Shown here: positions 18,764-28,442 of the stretch, piece after piece | How positions within the stretch are numbered: position 1 is the stretch's first letter | Layout: each line of letters begins with the position of its first letter | Assembly: GCF_014931565.1 (NCBI RefSeq) | Contig: NZ_CP063353.1 | Span: forward strand, 2,356,001 to 2,420,000 | DNA from: Clostridium sp. 'deep sea' | GTDB taxonomy: Bacteria > Bacillota > UBA994 > PWPR01 | Direction of reading: 5' to 3' | DNA: 64,000 nucleotides | Notes under the pieces: model-generated | What the model was told of the DNA's origin: nothing | Seen by the model: the letters and a program-made list of their open reading frames with translations, nothing else | Databases searched by the model: none | Position numbers and translations under genes: made by a program

Positions 18764-18793
18764 ATTTTACCTAAACATCATTTTTGATGTCAA
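18764..18793 (-). promoter_or_regulatory. Sigma-A type promoter of pyrG
   Basis: TTGACA, 18-bp spacer, TAAAAT on the minus strand, about 140 bp upstream of the pyrG start. Confidence 0.55.
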
Positions 18794-18808
18794 GAAAAAA
18801 AAGCAATT

Positions 18809-19978
18809 TTAAAGATTGTCAAGATGTCCACGATTTACTAAAAGCTTATTATTTTTTAAATAATACCTTGGCACACGCCTATTAATTAAACACGGAAACT
18901 CATAATTTATTGTTTCTGTCCATTCTGCCATTTCCGCTAAAGAAATTACTTCTCGGCCTTGACAACCACATAATACTACTTCATCACCAACCTCAACATC
19001 TTTTATATGGCTAACATCTACCATACATTGATCCATTGTAACTGTACCAATAATTGATGCTCTTCTTCCACCTATTAAAACCTCAGCTTTATTGCTTAAT
19101 ATTCTTCGATAACCATCAGCATATCCAATAGGTAAAGTTGCTACTACTGTTTCTTTAGCTGTTTTATAAGTACAGCCATAACTAACATATACATCTTTTG
19201 GCAGTGTTTTAATATGAGCCACTACTGTCTTCATTGTTAATACCGGTATTATTTTTTCTTTCATCCACAAATTTTGCATTTTATTATTGGGATAAAAACC
19301 ATATATTGCTGCGCCTACCCTAACAAAATCTCTTTCAACTGCTATACCTCTTAATAAAGCTGCACTGTTGGCCATGTGAGTAACAACATTCTTAAAACCT
19401 GCTGACTTAACTTTTTCAACCTCTTTATTAAATTGCTGATGTTGAGTTTGGGTGTAGCCTGTATCATTAAAATCTGCCACTGCAAAATGACTATATACAC
19501 CAGATACATTTAGGTATTTAAAGTTCTTTAAACAACCTAATAAAGTATCTAATTCACTACTTAAAACACCCAATCTACTCATACCAGTATCAATATTTAA
19601 GTGAATATCTACCTGTTTACCCCAGCGAGAGGCACTAGCGTTTAAAGCCCTAGCAAAACTACATGAATATACAGTTGGTGTTAAGTCATAGTGCAAAACT
19701 AAATCACAATTGTCTTCTGGTATATAGTTAAAAATTATTATAGGAATACTTATTCCAGCTCTTCTCAGTTCAATTCCTTCGCTCAATACGCTTACTGCTA
19801 AAGCTGAAACTCCTTTTGCGGTTAAGTACCTTGCTACTTCAACTGCTCCAAATCCGTAAGCATCGGCTTTAACTACGGCCATAATTTTATTATTATTATT
19901 TAATTTATTTTTAATTATATCTAAATTCTTCCCCATGGCATCAAAATTTATTTCTACCCAAGTATGTGGTTTATACAT
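18809..19978 (-). CDS. alr: Alanine racemase
   Basis: A 389-residue PLP enzyme interconverting L- and D-alanine for peptidoglycan. The PLP lysine is K37 in VVKADAYGFGAV. The opposite-face tyrosine lies in VYVSYGCTYKT (about 260). PIGYADGYRR and TMDQCMVDV are C-terminal family motifs. The ATG at 19978 has TTGGAGGT upstream, preferred over an in-frame start five codons earlier. It is transcribed toward pyrG, whose promoter begins just past the alr stop. Confidence 0.95.
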   Translation of the reverse strand: MYKPHTWVEINFDAMGKNLDIIKNKLNNNNKIMAVVKADAYGFGAVEVARYLTAKGVSALAVSVLSEGIELRRAGISIPIIIFNYIPEDNCDLVLHYDLTPTVYSCSFARALNASASRWGKQVDIHLNIDTGMSRLGVLSSELDTLLGCLKNFKYLNVSGVYSHFAVADFNDTGYTQTQHQQFNKEVEKVKSAGFKNVVTHMANSAALLRGIAVERDFVRVGAAIYGFYPNNKMQNLWMKEKIIPVLTMKTVVAHIKTLPKDVYVSYGCTYKTAKETVVATLPIGYADGYRRILSNKAEVLIGGRRASIIGTVTMDQCMVDVSHIKDVEVGDEVVLCGCQGREVISLAEMAEWTETINYEFPCLINRRVPRYYLKNNKLLVNRGHLDNL

Positions 19979-20131
19979 TACTTTTACCTCCAATCAGTTA
20001 CTTAATTTATATGTTTCCATTTTTTTTATTAGGCTGAATCTTTAACTAAAAGTATAATTTTATTTGCTTTGAAACACTATATAATAGCTAGTATTTAAAG
20101 ATTCTTACTGTTAAAGAAACGAGGCGATACC

Positions 20132-22093
20132 ATGACAGATTCAGCCACACTCTATAATATTATTGCCGTGATATATATTGGGTTATTTTTACTGTTTGCA
20201 CGTTTGTTTTATTATCGTTACTATACCTATAAGCGATTTTGGAAAAATGAACCCCAATATTCATTAACTGAAATCAAAGATTTAGCTAAAGAAAACAATA
20301 AGCCATTACCATTTTTTTCGTTAATGATTCCTGCCCGTAATGAGGCAGCTGTTATAGCAAAAACTCTAGATCACATTACAAACCTTACTTATCCTAAAGA
20401 TAAATACGAGGTTATTGTAGTTACAGACGAAAAAGAATGTATTCAAAATAGAATTGATAAACAAAAATCTATTGATAGTATTATTAGTTATTTTAATGGC
20501 AGTAATTCATTGCTTGATATAGATAATTACAATATTAAAAAGCTATTGTACGGATTAACCTCATACTTATTACTCAGTAATAAACTATTTTATAATCCCT
20601 TAACTGCTAATTCAAAAACTAGAACTTTGGTTGAAAAAGACATTTTTACTGAGGCAGCTCTGTTAACAGAGATTACAATGCTCATTAATAAAAGCAGTTT
20701 GTATATAAATAAATATAAGATATTTGGTATTATTAAAAGATATTACCCCAATATATCTACTACTAGTTTAAATGATTTATTAGTTCGTTATTTGTCGCTA
20801 AGTCTGCCAGTGATTGAAACAGCCCATAGACTTCAGGGAAAATATCAGCAAAAACGTTATAGAGAAGGACTTATTTCACGAATAAACAAAGTACGTAAAC
20901 AGCTAACTCGTGAAATTATAACTGAACTAACGGCCGCTGCTTGTGATAGCATTGGCACTTATTTAACCCATATTCAGCATGATAACATGTTACCAGGAAT
21001 TTTACATCATTTATATGTAGAAATTTTACCTACTACTCAACAGGTTATAGAAAAATGGCAACAGCAAAGGGTTAAAGATTTACCCATTGTAGTTCATAAA
21101 ATTGTGCCGCCTAATTTTAATGGTGACTATAAAGGTCAAATTTTAGATAAAGAAGTACCTTCTACAAAGGGTCGGGCTCTAAACTATGCTATTCCTGATA
21201 TTAATCCTAAGGCTGCTATGTGTGGCTTTTACGATGCCGAGAGTAGACCCAAATTAGATGTGTTATTACATGTAGCTTGGCGATGCATAAAAGCAGGAGA
21301 AAATAACAGAATACTTCAAGGACCAGTGTTTCAGGTTCGTAATTTTTTCTCTATGGGACCTGTAAGCCGCATAGCCTCATTATACCAGTCCGCTACCCAT
21401 AATTGGACACTACCTATAACATTTAAAAAAATACCTTTTGTGGGTGGTACAAATGTCTATATATCATGTGATTTACTATTTAAACTACGAGGTTACGATC
21501 ACTTAACTTTAACCGAAGATCTCGAAATAGGAACAAGGGCTTGGTTAGACTTTAATGTGTGGCCAGAGTATTTGCCTTGTCCCTCAAGTGAGCAAACACC
21601 ACCTAACTTTAAGGCCTATTTCCGACAAAGATTACGCTGGGGTACGGGTCATTTACAGGTTGTCGATAAAATAACACATGATTTTAGCGCCTCAGACAAA
21701 AAAGATAGGTTAATACATTCATTGCAAATAAAAGGGCCTGTAGAATGGACATTTTATCAATGCATTAGCCTAATTCCTATAACTGTATGGATATTATTTA
21801 TGGTAGGTTTAGTAAGGCCAGAAGAGGCAGCAATTGAGTTAAGGTTATTGCTTTTACTACTGAGTACGGTATACTTCGCCTTTACTTATTTTTGCTACTT
21901 TCAATATAAGCCTTATATAGATTTTAGCTCAACTGCCACTACTCTATGGAGTAAAACTTTAGCGATGCTTGGATTACTGCTTTTACCGTTATCGGCACTT
22001 TTATTTCCACTGCCGTTTAGCAGTGCTCTGTTACTAAAGTCTTTAGACAAACACCCTAAGCTGTGGGTAAAAACACCTAGAACACAAGAATAA
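20132..22093 (+). CDS. Family 2 glycosyltransferase with an internal insertion, membrane-bound
   Basis: The protein has 653 residues. One N-terminal transmembrane helix (about 8-28) precedes the GT2 start (SLMIPARNEAAVIAKTLDHI). The UDP-sugar and acceptor motifs come much later: KGRALNYAI (about 350), the acidic motif FYDAESRP (about 366), LTEDLEIGTRAW (about 465) and the QXXRW-type RQRLRWGTG (about 503). Several membrane helices end the protein. About 220 residues, mainly helical, separate the first motif from the rest, where relatives have far fewer. The product is probably a polysaccharide or glycolipid; the sugar is unknown. Monocistronic with its own terminator. Confidence 0.88.
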   Translation: MTDSATLYNIIAVIYIGLFLLFARLFYYRYYTYKRFWKNEPQYSLTEIKDLAKENNKPLPFFSLMIPARNEAAVIAKTLDHITNLTYPKDKYEVIVVTDEKECIQNRIDKQKSIDSIISYFNGSNSLLDIDNYNIKKLLYGLTSYLLLSNKLFYNPLTANSKTRTLVEKDIFTEAALLTEITMLINKSSLYINKYKIFGIIKRYYPNISTTSLNDLLVRYLSLSLPVIETAHRLQGKYQQKRYREGLISRINKVRKQLTREIITELTAAACDSIGTYLTHIQHDNMLPGILHHLYVEILPTTQQVIEKWQQQRVKDLPIVVHKIVPPNFNGDYKGQILDKEVPSTKGRALNYAIPDINPKAAMCGFYDAESRPKLDVLLHVAWRCIKAGENNRILQGPVFQVRNFFSMGPVSRIASLYQSATHNWTLPITFKKIPFVGGTNVYISCDLLFKLRGYDHLTLTEDLEIGTRAWLDFNVWPEYLPCPSSEQTPPNFKAYFRQRLRWGTGHLQVVDKITHDFSASDKKDRLIHSLQIKGPVEWTFYQCISLIPITVWILFMVGLVRPEEAAIELRLLLLLLSTVYFAFTYFCYFQYKPYIDFSSTATTLWSKTLAMLGLLLLPLSALLFPLPFSSALLLKSLDKHPKLWVKTPRTQE

Positions 22094-22137
22094 AAGAATA
22101 CTAGGGTTTATTTATCTTTAATAAATTATATAAGATT

Positions 22138-22180
22138 AAACTCCGTTTCTATTTAGCTAGATTGACGGAGTTTTTTATTT
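22138..22180 (+). terminator. Terminator of the glycosyltransferase gene
   Basis: AAACTCCGT pairs with ACGGAGTTT across an 18-nt loop, followed by TTTTTTATTT. Confidence 0.75.
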
Positions 22181-22344
22181 GCTAATTATTTATTAATACA
22201 CAACATACTATATATGATACAATTAATGAAAATAATACAATTATAATTCAATTCATATCCATTGAGTTCTTATACATAAACATAGTTTTAGAGTAATACT
22301 AAATAGTTTATTTCACTAGATTAATAAAAAGGAGTTATAAGACT

Positions 22345-22980
22345 TTGAGAATTAATTCGATCTGCCAAAGCAAATCGTTACCTTATAAATTAGCAATAAT
22401 TAAAAAACAAAAAATTGTTTTAGTTACATTATTAATACTTCTCTTAATTTTTGTATCAGCACATATAATACAAGAAAGAGAAGTTTTTAGTCATATAAGA
22501 TATTTATATATAAAGCAATTAATGGATGGCAATGACCAAATTAGTTTTATTATACAACAACAAATATCTCCAGAAAGCAATAATTGGTATACTCTTGGAG
22601 ACATTTTGAATAATGAATGCCACCTATTTGCCCTAATAGATAAATCTCAGTTTTTAAAGGTATCTTCATTAAATAAACTTTTGAATAAATATATTAAAAC
22701 TAATAGCCTTAACGGTCAACCTAATGATAGATCTGTTTTTTATTATAGAACACCTTTCTACACTTATGTTTCAAGAACTATTAGAACTTATAATAGTGAT
22801 GATATGACCTCTTTCAGCACTACTAAGTTAGAAAAAATATTAAAAGTTAGAAGACAATTACTTAGTGACTTGCAATTTAGACAGAATAGACCTCAAGGGG
22901 TCAGTGAAAGAGAATATATATTCTCAAAAATATTGAATGCTCAGGAGCTAATTACTCAAATATTATCGACTCAAAATTAA
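22345..22980 (+). CDS. Hypothetical membrane-anchored protein
   Basis: I do not recognise this 211-residue protein. It has a basic N-terminus, one hydrophobic helix (about 27-45) and an otherwise polar, probably extracytoplasmic, helical domain. The start is TTG, ten bases after AGGAG. A bidirectional-looking terminator follows. Confidence 0.65.
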   Translation: MRINSICQSKSLPYKLAIIKKQKIVLVTLLILLLIFVSAHIIQEREVFSHIRYLYIKQLMDGNDQISFIIQQQISPESNNWYTLGDILNNECHLFALIDKSQFLKVSSLNKLLNKYIKTNSLNGQPNDRSVFYYRTPFYTYVSRTIRTYNSDDMTSFSTTKLEKILKVRRQLLSDLQFRQNRPQGVSEREYIFSKILNAQELITQILSTQN

Positions 22981-23024
22981 ACAGCCCGCTAAGCAAATTG
23001 TTACCTTATTACTTAGCAATAATT

Positions 23025-23060
23025 AAAAAAAACTCACTCTTTAATTGGAGTGAGTTTTTT
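23025..23060. terminator. Bidirectional terminator
   Basis: AAAAAACTCACTC pairs with GAGTGAGTTTTTT between convergent genes. Confidence 0.85.
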
Positions 23061-23118
23061 TCATTATAATACACTTTTTTCGATGTTTAATCAAAAAATA
23101 TAGTATGCAACCTATAAC

Positions 23119-24252
23119 TTAAATTAAAGCTTTTTCACTTTTGCGTTTTTTCTTTCTTAATTTTTCTTTTAAGTATTCTTGAAACAGTAATAAAATTACA
23201 GTACCAATAGGAACAGCTATAATCATACCTATTGCTCCATTGAGTTTTCCACCTATAGAGATAAATACTAAAGTCCAAAATGGTGATATACCAACATAAC
23301 TGCCTAATACTCTTGGTCCTACAATAAGGTTATCTATCTGCTGTAATACCAAAATTATTACTACTACTGCAATTCCCTCTGGTATGCCTGTAAAGAGGGC
23401 CATAATAATACATGGTATTGCACCTAGTAAAGGTCCAAAGTAAGGAATCATATTTGTTAACCCAATAATAATTCCTATTAAAGGTAAAAACGGTATGGTA
23501 TAAGGCGTTACTAAGTTAAATATAAACATAGCGACATAGGTCATGCCACCTAAAATAGCACATGTAACTAGTTTTCCTATTATAAATCCTCTAAAGGCTG
23601 TATCTGATAACTCCATTATATGAGTAAGTTTTTTAGCAGTACGGGGTTTAAATAATGCTTTAAAATGCTTTTGCATATGTTTACCAAGGTTAGGGTATTC
23701 TTTTAATCCATACCAAGCTATTAACAAAGCAATAACCCATTTAACAATCATCAATAATATTACTCTGGCTGAGTTAATCGTAAAATCAATTACGGATATT
23801 AAGCTCTGAGATATCTTTAAGACAATTTCATTTAAGCTTTTAATAATGCTATTTAATATCTCTCCAGAGATATTAAATTTTTCAAGATCTAGTTTGTCAG
23901 TAATTTCAATTAGGGTTTGTTCATAGTTTGGTACTGCATTAGCTAAAGACTTAATACTATCAACAACTGCTGGTGAAATTATCATTATTAATGCTACTAT
24001 AACTAATACTAAAATTAAATAGCTTAGGGCAACACTAGAAGATCTCGACATTTTAAATTTTTCTTCTATTGTTCTTACTAATGGATTTAGCAAATATATT
24101 AATATTATAGCTAAAGTAACCTCTCCTAATGATCCCCAAATGGTTTGTAAAATGTTATCTACCATTACAAGCCTAACTATAAAAATACATGTTAATATAT
24201 ATAGGATAATATTTGTTCTACTAAAATACCTTCTTTTTATATCTTCGCTCAC
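23119..24252 (-). CDS. AI-2E family transporter (PF01594)
   Basis: A 377-residue membrane protein with about eight helices. It has the family core FIIGKLVTCAILGGMTYVAM and the C-terminal GLTNMIPYFGPLLGAIPCII and NLIVGPRVLGSYVGISPFW signatures. Members of this family export AI-2, sodium/protons or other small molecules, and the substrate here is not determinable. A GTG at 24252 with GGAG eight bases upstream is the likely start. Confidence 0.88.
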   Translation of the reverse strand: MSEDIKRRYFSRTNIILYILTCIFIVRLVMVDNILQTIWGSLGEVTLAIILIYLLNPLVRTIEEKFKMSRSSSVALSYLILVLVIVALIMIISPAVVDSIKSLANAVPNYEQTLIEITDKLDLEKFNISGEILNSIIKSLNEIVLKISQSLISVIDFTINSARVILLMIVKWVIALLIAWYGLKEYPNLGKHMQKHFKALFKPRTAKKLTHIMELSDTAFRGFIIGKLVTCAILGGMTYVAMFIFNLVTPYTIPFLPLIGIIIGLTNMIPYFGPLLGAIPCIIMALFTGIPEGIAVVVIILVLQQIDNLIVGPRVLGSYVGISPFWTLVFISIGGKLNGAIGMIIAVPIGTVILLLFQEYLKEKLRKKKRKSEKALI

Positions 24253-24614
24253 TACATCAACTCCCTCTAGGCTAATCAATAAATGATTAATTATATATTA
24301 ACATTAATTATCCAAAAATCCACCTGATATTTCTTAAAAATTTATTAAAATAGATTATACTATACTTTAACAATATTAACATATATTATATCAGTTATTC
24401 CTCTCAATATATGCTTAACAGACACTATTTTTAATAATCTATAATTTTTAAATCACTAAGCATTTTAGTTTTAGTTATTACAAATTACTTAAACTTTTTA
24501 ATATTATATAGCGTTTTTGCTTAAATATTAACAAAAAAATAAAAGTTATTTTGACAAAAACACCTATATTACCTTATAATTAATATTAAATTTCAGTAAC
24601 TATGGTGAAGTTAA
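24253..24614. other. Divergent intergenic region
   Basis: Apart from the response-regulator promoter at 24551-24580, I see only AT-rich sequence without clear structure. Confidence 0.5.
24551..24580 (+). promoter_or_regulatory. Sigma-A promoter of the response regulator
   Basis: TTGACA, 18-bp spacer, TATAAT, ending 35 bp before the ATG. Confidence 0.7.
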
Positions 24615-25316
24615 ATGAAAGATTATAAGATTTTAATTATTGATGATGAAATTGATATTTGTGAATTGCTGAAACTATACTTAGAAAATGCTGGTTATCA
24701 GGTTGAGTATTGTCATACAGGAGAACAAGCTTTAGAGTATGCTCAAAGTTTTAATCCTGATTTAATTATACTCGATGTTTTATTACCCGATACAACCGGC
24801 ATTAAACTCTGCCCTGAGCTTCGTACTATTGTTAGTTGCCCAATTATCTTTTTAAGTTGCAAAAAACAAGAACATGAAAAAATTAGTGGATTAGAAGCTG
24901 GTGGAGATGACTACATATCAAAACCATTTAGTCCAAGAGAACTAGTAGCACGTATAAAAGCAAACCTAAGACGAGAGAATATTGCTACAGCGAGAAATAG
25001 ATCAGTGTTGCAAGAAAATATTAAGCTACCATCAATGACAATTAATCGCAATAATCATACGGTTGATATTAATGGTGAGGTAGTGCCTCTCTCAGTTAAA
25101 GAGTTTGAACTTTTAGTTTTCTTGGCTTCATCTCCAAATAAGATTTTTAGTGTTGAAGAAATTTACGATGAAATATGGGGAGACGCAGGAGTAGGCGATA
25201 TCCGTACCGTAATGGTACATATCAGAAATGTGCGCAAAAAAATTGAAAAGAACCCTGCCCGCCCACGCCATATAATTAATGTTAGAGGCGCTGGTTATAT
25301 GTTGAAGTTAAATTAA
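24615..25316 (+). CDS. OmpR/PhoB-family response regulator (orphan)
   Basis: The protein has 233 residues. The receiver domain has the acidic pair D10-D11, phospho-acceptor D54 (IILDVLLP) and K in SKPFSP. The C-terminal winged helix (about 135-230) has the VMVHIRNVRKKIEKNP recognition region and the RGAGYML end. No histidine kinase gene is adjacent, and terminators follow on both sides of the next junction. It may act on the convergent vanY-like gene, but nothing in the sequence shows it. Confidence 0.93.
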   Translation: MKDYKILIIDDEIDICELLKLYLENAGYQVEYCHTGEQALEYAQSFNPDLIILDVLLPDTTGIKLCPELRTIVSCPIIFLSCKKQEHEKISGLEAGGDDYISKPFSPRELVARIKANLRRENIATARNRSVLQENIKLPSMTINRNNHTVDINGEVVPLSVKEFELLVFLASSPNKIFSVEEIYDEIWGDAGVGDIRTVMVHIRNVRKKIEKNPARPRHIINVRGAGYMLKLN

Positions 25317-25341
25317 AAAACGTTCCATTGGAACGTTTTTT
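25315..25341 (+). terminator. Terminator of the response regulator gene
   Basis: AACGTTCC-ATT-GGAACGTT followed by T's. Confidence 0.85.
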
Positions 25342-25359
25342 GTTTTCATTCAAAACAAA

Positions 25360-25381
25360 AAAAGAGTCGTTAGACTCTTTT
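25360..25381 (-). terminator. Terminator of the VanY-like gene
   Basis: AAAAGAGTC-GTTA-GACTCTTTT, overlapping the last codons on the minus strand. Confidence 0.65.
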
Positions 25382-26375
25382 AATTTATACTACTAAAATA
25401 CTCTTCTAATGTTAATCCATCTTTCATTATTTTTGGTGCAAGCTCTTTGCCAACATATCTAAAATGCCATGGCTCATAGCTGTAACCAGTGATATCTTCT
25501 TTGCCTTTAACATAGCGCAATACAAATCCGAATTTAGCACAGTTTTCTTTTAGCCATTTTCCTTCTTCTGTTTCTTCAAAACTTTCTACTAAACTATAAC
25601 CAGATGCTCTACAAGATATATCCATTGCTAAACCAGTTTGATGTTCACTTTGCCCAGGTTTGGCACTAATTTTATTGGCTTCTTCTTCAGAACCGCCGTG
25701 TCTACCAACTTGGTATTTAAATATTCCTTTTTGCAAATTATATGATCTATAACCAGATATGCCAAAAAGCTCTACGCCTTCTTCTTTGGCGGCTTTAAAC
25801 ATCTCTTCTAAGGCTGTTGCAGCATCCTGTCTCATATGCATTTTTTCTAACTTACCTTTGTACGATGAAGGAAAAGCTATATTAGGGATAACTAAATCTG
25901 CTGGTTTATAGGTATCTGCCAAATGAATACTTTTGTTTACAAGTACATCTAACCTAGCAGCGTCTTTTACTACTGTATCACCGTCATCAGTTGTATTAAA
26001 TGCAGTAATAGGATTCTCGGTTATGTTTATAGTAATTTCAGCCTCTTTTCCCTCATTGGTAAAGGTAAGAGTAAGATTAGCATTTTCAATATTATTAGTA
26101 GCTTTAATATAACCGCTATCTATACTAATAACATTATCTTGACTAACTTTATATGAAAAGTTATTTGCAGAAGCTAAATCCACTGTCTCACCATCCGACA
26201 TTGTGGCAGTTAAACTAAAAGCCACCTTCTCTCCGGAATATAAGTTAATAGTGTTAGGAGATGCTGATATTGATACTAACTCGGCTTTGTCTCCTCCTAT
26301 AGGTGTAGCATTATCACAACCTGTAAATGTTACTAAAAATGTTAGCAACACCAACATTGATACTAGTTTTTTCAT
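25380..26375 (-). CDS. VanY-type D-Ala-D-Ala carboxypeptidase lipoprotein (M15B) with Ig-like domain
   Basis: The protein has 331 residues with a lipoprotein signal (lipobox FTGC20). A bacterial Ig-like domain (about 35-120) is followed by the zinc peptidase (about 145-330). GISGYRSYNLQ, SEHQTGLAMDIS (zinc His and Asp) and EPWHFRYVG (catalytic Glu and zinc His) are intact. It cleaves terminal D-alanine from peptidoglycan precursors outside the membrane. It is convergent with an orphan response regulator. No vanHAX genes are present, so a vancomycin-resistance role is not implied. Confidence 0.93.
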   Translation of the reverse strand: MKKLVSMLVLLTFLVTFTGCDNATPIGGDKAELVSISASPNTINLYSGEKVAFSLTATMSDGETVDLASANNFSYKVSQDNVISIDSGYIKATNNIENANLTLTFTNEGKEAEITINITENPITAFNTTDDGDTVVKDAARLDVLVNKSIHLADTYKPADLVIPNIAFPSSYKGKLEKMHMRQDAATALEEMFKAAKEEGVELFGISGYRSYNLQKGIFKYQVGRHGGSEEEANKISAKPGQSEHQTGLAMDISCRASGYSLVESFEETEEGKWLKENCAKFGFVLRYVKGKEDITGYSYEPWHFRYVGKELAPKIMKDGLTLEEYFSSIN

Positions 26376-26583
26376 AATTAAACCTTTCTTAGGTATATTT
26401 TTTTCTTAAATCTACTCCTTTATTTTAATCCTATAGTTAGCGTTTGTACAGACCTAAAATCCTAATGTAATAGCATCTTAATGAAGGCTTAAGAATTTTT
26501 ACTTCCTTATTATATAGGCGTTCTATATTAATTTAATTGTTCACTGGTGTTATTAGTTAGTTATAACAATATTAAGCCTTAAT

Positions 26584-26620
26584 AAAACTGCCCCCCTAAA
26601 ATAGGGTAGCAGTTTTATTT
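26584..26620 (-). terminator. Terminator of the T-box-controlled opp operon
   Basis: ACTGCTACCCTA pairs with AGGGGGGCAGT on the minus strand with one mismatch region, followed by TTTTATT. It lies downstream of oppC. Confidence 0.7.
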
Positions 26621-26648
26621 GTATTATTAAATATTTGAATACTAGTTA

Positions 26649-27506
26649 TTAATAACTCTTCATTCTTGGATCAAGCACATCTCGTAACCAATCCCCTAAC
26701 AGGTTTATTCCTAATACCGTTACCATGATAGCAATCCCAGGAAAAGTAGCTACCCACCAAGCATTTGTAATGTAGTCTCTACCATCGGCTAACATACTAC
26801 CCCAGGTAGGTATGCCAGATTCTACCCCTAACCCCAAGAAAGTTAAGGATGATTCTGCAATAATCATGTTAGCTACTCTTAGAGTACCTACAACTATAAT
26901 CGTGGGCAGAATGTTAGGTAGTATATGCTTCACCATTATTTTGAGGTCTTTTTGCCCGAGAGCCTTTGCTGCTTTTACATACTCTAATTCTCTTAAAAGT
27001 AAAACCTCACCTCGCACTAGTCTACTGTATATTACCCAGCCTGTAATGCTTAAAACTATTATTACGTTTTTTAGACCAGCACCTAAAACTGCCATTATGG
27101 CTAGTGCCAATAAAATAAAGGGAAAGGCTAGTTGTATTTCTGCTAAACGCATAATTATATTATCTACAGTGCCTCGGTAATAGCCTGCCAAAAGTCCCAA
27201 AAAGGTACCTATTGTACCTGCTATTAAAACTGTTACAATACCAACTAATAATGATACTCTTGTTCCAAAAATTATTCTGCTGAGTATATCTCTACCCTGA
27301 GGATCGGTGCCTAAAAAATGCTCTTTGCTGCCACCCTTTTCCCACGAAGGAGGCAATAATCTTTTTTTAAGACTACTTGCATTCGGGTCATAAGGAGCAA
27401 TTAAGGGAGCCAAAAGGGCCGTTGAAATTACTATTACTAAAATAATAAATCCAATTAGGGCAGTCTTTCTTTTAAACAACATTCTAAACATTTTTTTTAT
27501 ATTCAT
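26649..27506 (-). CDS. oppC: Peptide ABC transporter permease, OppC/DppC type
   Basis: A 285-residue permease with six predicted helices and the family N-terminal region (GTDPQGRDILSRIIFGTR). The EAA loop EYVKAAKALGQKDLKIMVKH contacts the ATPases. It pairs with the OppB-type permease encoded 16 bp upstream. It is the last gene of the operon that starts with the Ile T-box, so it is expected to rise on isoleucine shortage. Confidence 0.94.
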   Translation of the reverse strand: MNIKKMFRMLFKRKTALIGFIILVIVISTALLAPLIAPYDPNASSLKKRLLPPSWEKGGSKEHFLGTDPQGRDILSRIIFGTRVSLLVGIVTVLIAGTIGTFLGLLAGYYRGTVDNIIMRLAEIQLAFPFILLALAIMAVLGAGLKNVIIVLSITGWVIYSRLVRGEVLLLRELEYVKAAKALGQKDLKIMVKHILPNILPTIIVVGTLRVANMIIAESSLTFLGLGVESGIPTWGSMLADGRDYITNAWWVATFPGIAIMVTVLGINLLGDWLRDVLDPRMKSY

Positions 27507-27522
27507 ATTCTTATGCCCTCAC

Positions 27523-28440
27523 TTATTCGTACTTTATTCGAGGATCAAGCAGACTATAAACTACATCAGTTAATATATTTATTAACACAATGCTAGCCGC
27601 CAAAACAAATACTCCCGCCTGAACTACTGGCATATCTCGATTATGAATAGATTGAATCATAAATCTACCAACCCCTGGCCAAGAAAATATTGTTTCAGTT
27701 ATTACAGCTCCTCCAAGTAAAACTCCTAATTGCATACCTAAGATGGTTACAACAGGCAGTAAGGCATTCCGCAAGGCATGTTTAACTATGATAATTTTCT
27801 TTTTAACACCCTTGGCTCGCGCAGTTTTAATATAGTCTTGTTGCATTACCTCAACCATTCGTGACCTTAATAATCTAACTATAGTAGCAGCCGTATAGGC
27901 TCCAACAGTGATTGCAGGTAAAACTAAGTTTTTCCAGCTACCTCTACTATGAGTTGGCAGTAAATCCCATTTTAAACCTACTAGGTATAAGAGCATTAAA
28001 CCCAACCAAAAAACTGGCATAGACTGTCCTATTAAAGCTAGAACAGAGCCAATATAATCTACAATGCTGTTCTTTTTAACCGCAGTAATTATACCCACCG
28101 GTATTGCAATTATTAAGGCTACTGCCATACCTGCAAATGTTAATTCTAAGGTTGCGGGCATTCGGTCTAGTACTAATCGTAATGCTGGTTGATGGTGACG
28201 AAGTGATGTACCAAAATCACCCTTTATAGCATTGCCCATAAATCTAAAATACTGCTGCCACAGAGGGTCATTAAATCCCAAGGTATCACGCAGTAATTCA
28301 GCATCTTCGGGAGAGGCATCCATAGGCAGTAATAAAGCAACTGGATCTCCGGTTAGATACATAAGCAAAAACACAATTATTGAAACACCAAATATAACAA
28401 TTAAGGCATTTATTATTTTTTTTAATACTCTTTTATGCAT
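27523..28440 (-). CDS. oppB: Peptide ABC transporter permease, OppB/DppB type
   Basis: A 305-residue membrane protein. The N-terminal region (TGDPVALLLPMDAS, FGTSLRHHQP) and the EAA loop QDYIKTARAKGVKKKIIIVKH are characteristic of OppB/DppB. It forms the channel with OppC. It begins two bases after the OppF stop. It is one of only two permease pairs for six binding proteins in this island. Confidence 0.94.
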   Translation of the reverse strand: MHKRVLKKIINALIVIFGVSIIVFLLMYLTGDPVALLLPMDASPEDAELLRDTLGFNDPLWQQYFRFMGNAIKGDFGTSLRHHQPALRLVLDRMPATLELTFAGMAVALIIAIPVGIITAVKKNSIVDYIGSVLALIGQSMPVFWLGLMLLYLVGLKWDLLPTHSRGSWKNLVLPAITVGAYTAATIVRLLRSRMVEVMQQDYIKTARAKGVKKKIIIVKHALRNALLPVVTILGMQLGVLLGGAVITETIFSWPGVGRFMIQSIHNRDMPVVQAGVFVLAASIVLINILTDVVYSLLDPRIKYE

Positions 28441-28442
28441 TT

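Noticed and set aside
24615-26375. VanR/VanY-type vancomycin resistance cluster
   Set aside because: There is no sensor kinase and no vanHAX ligase genes. The response regulator and the VanY-like gene are convergent with separate terminators.
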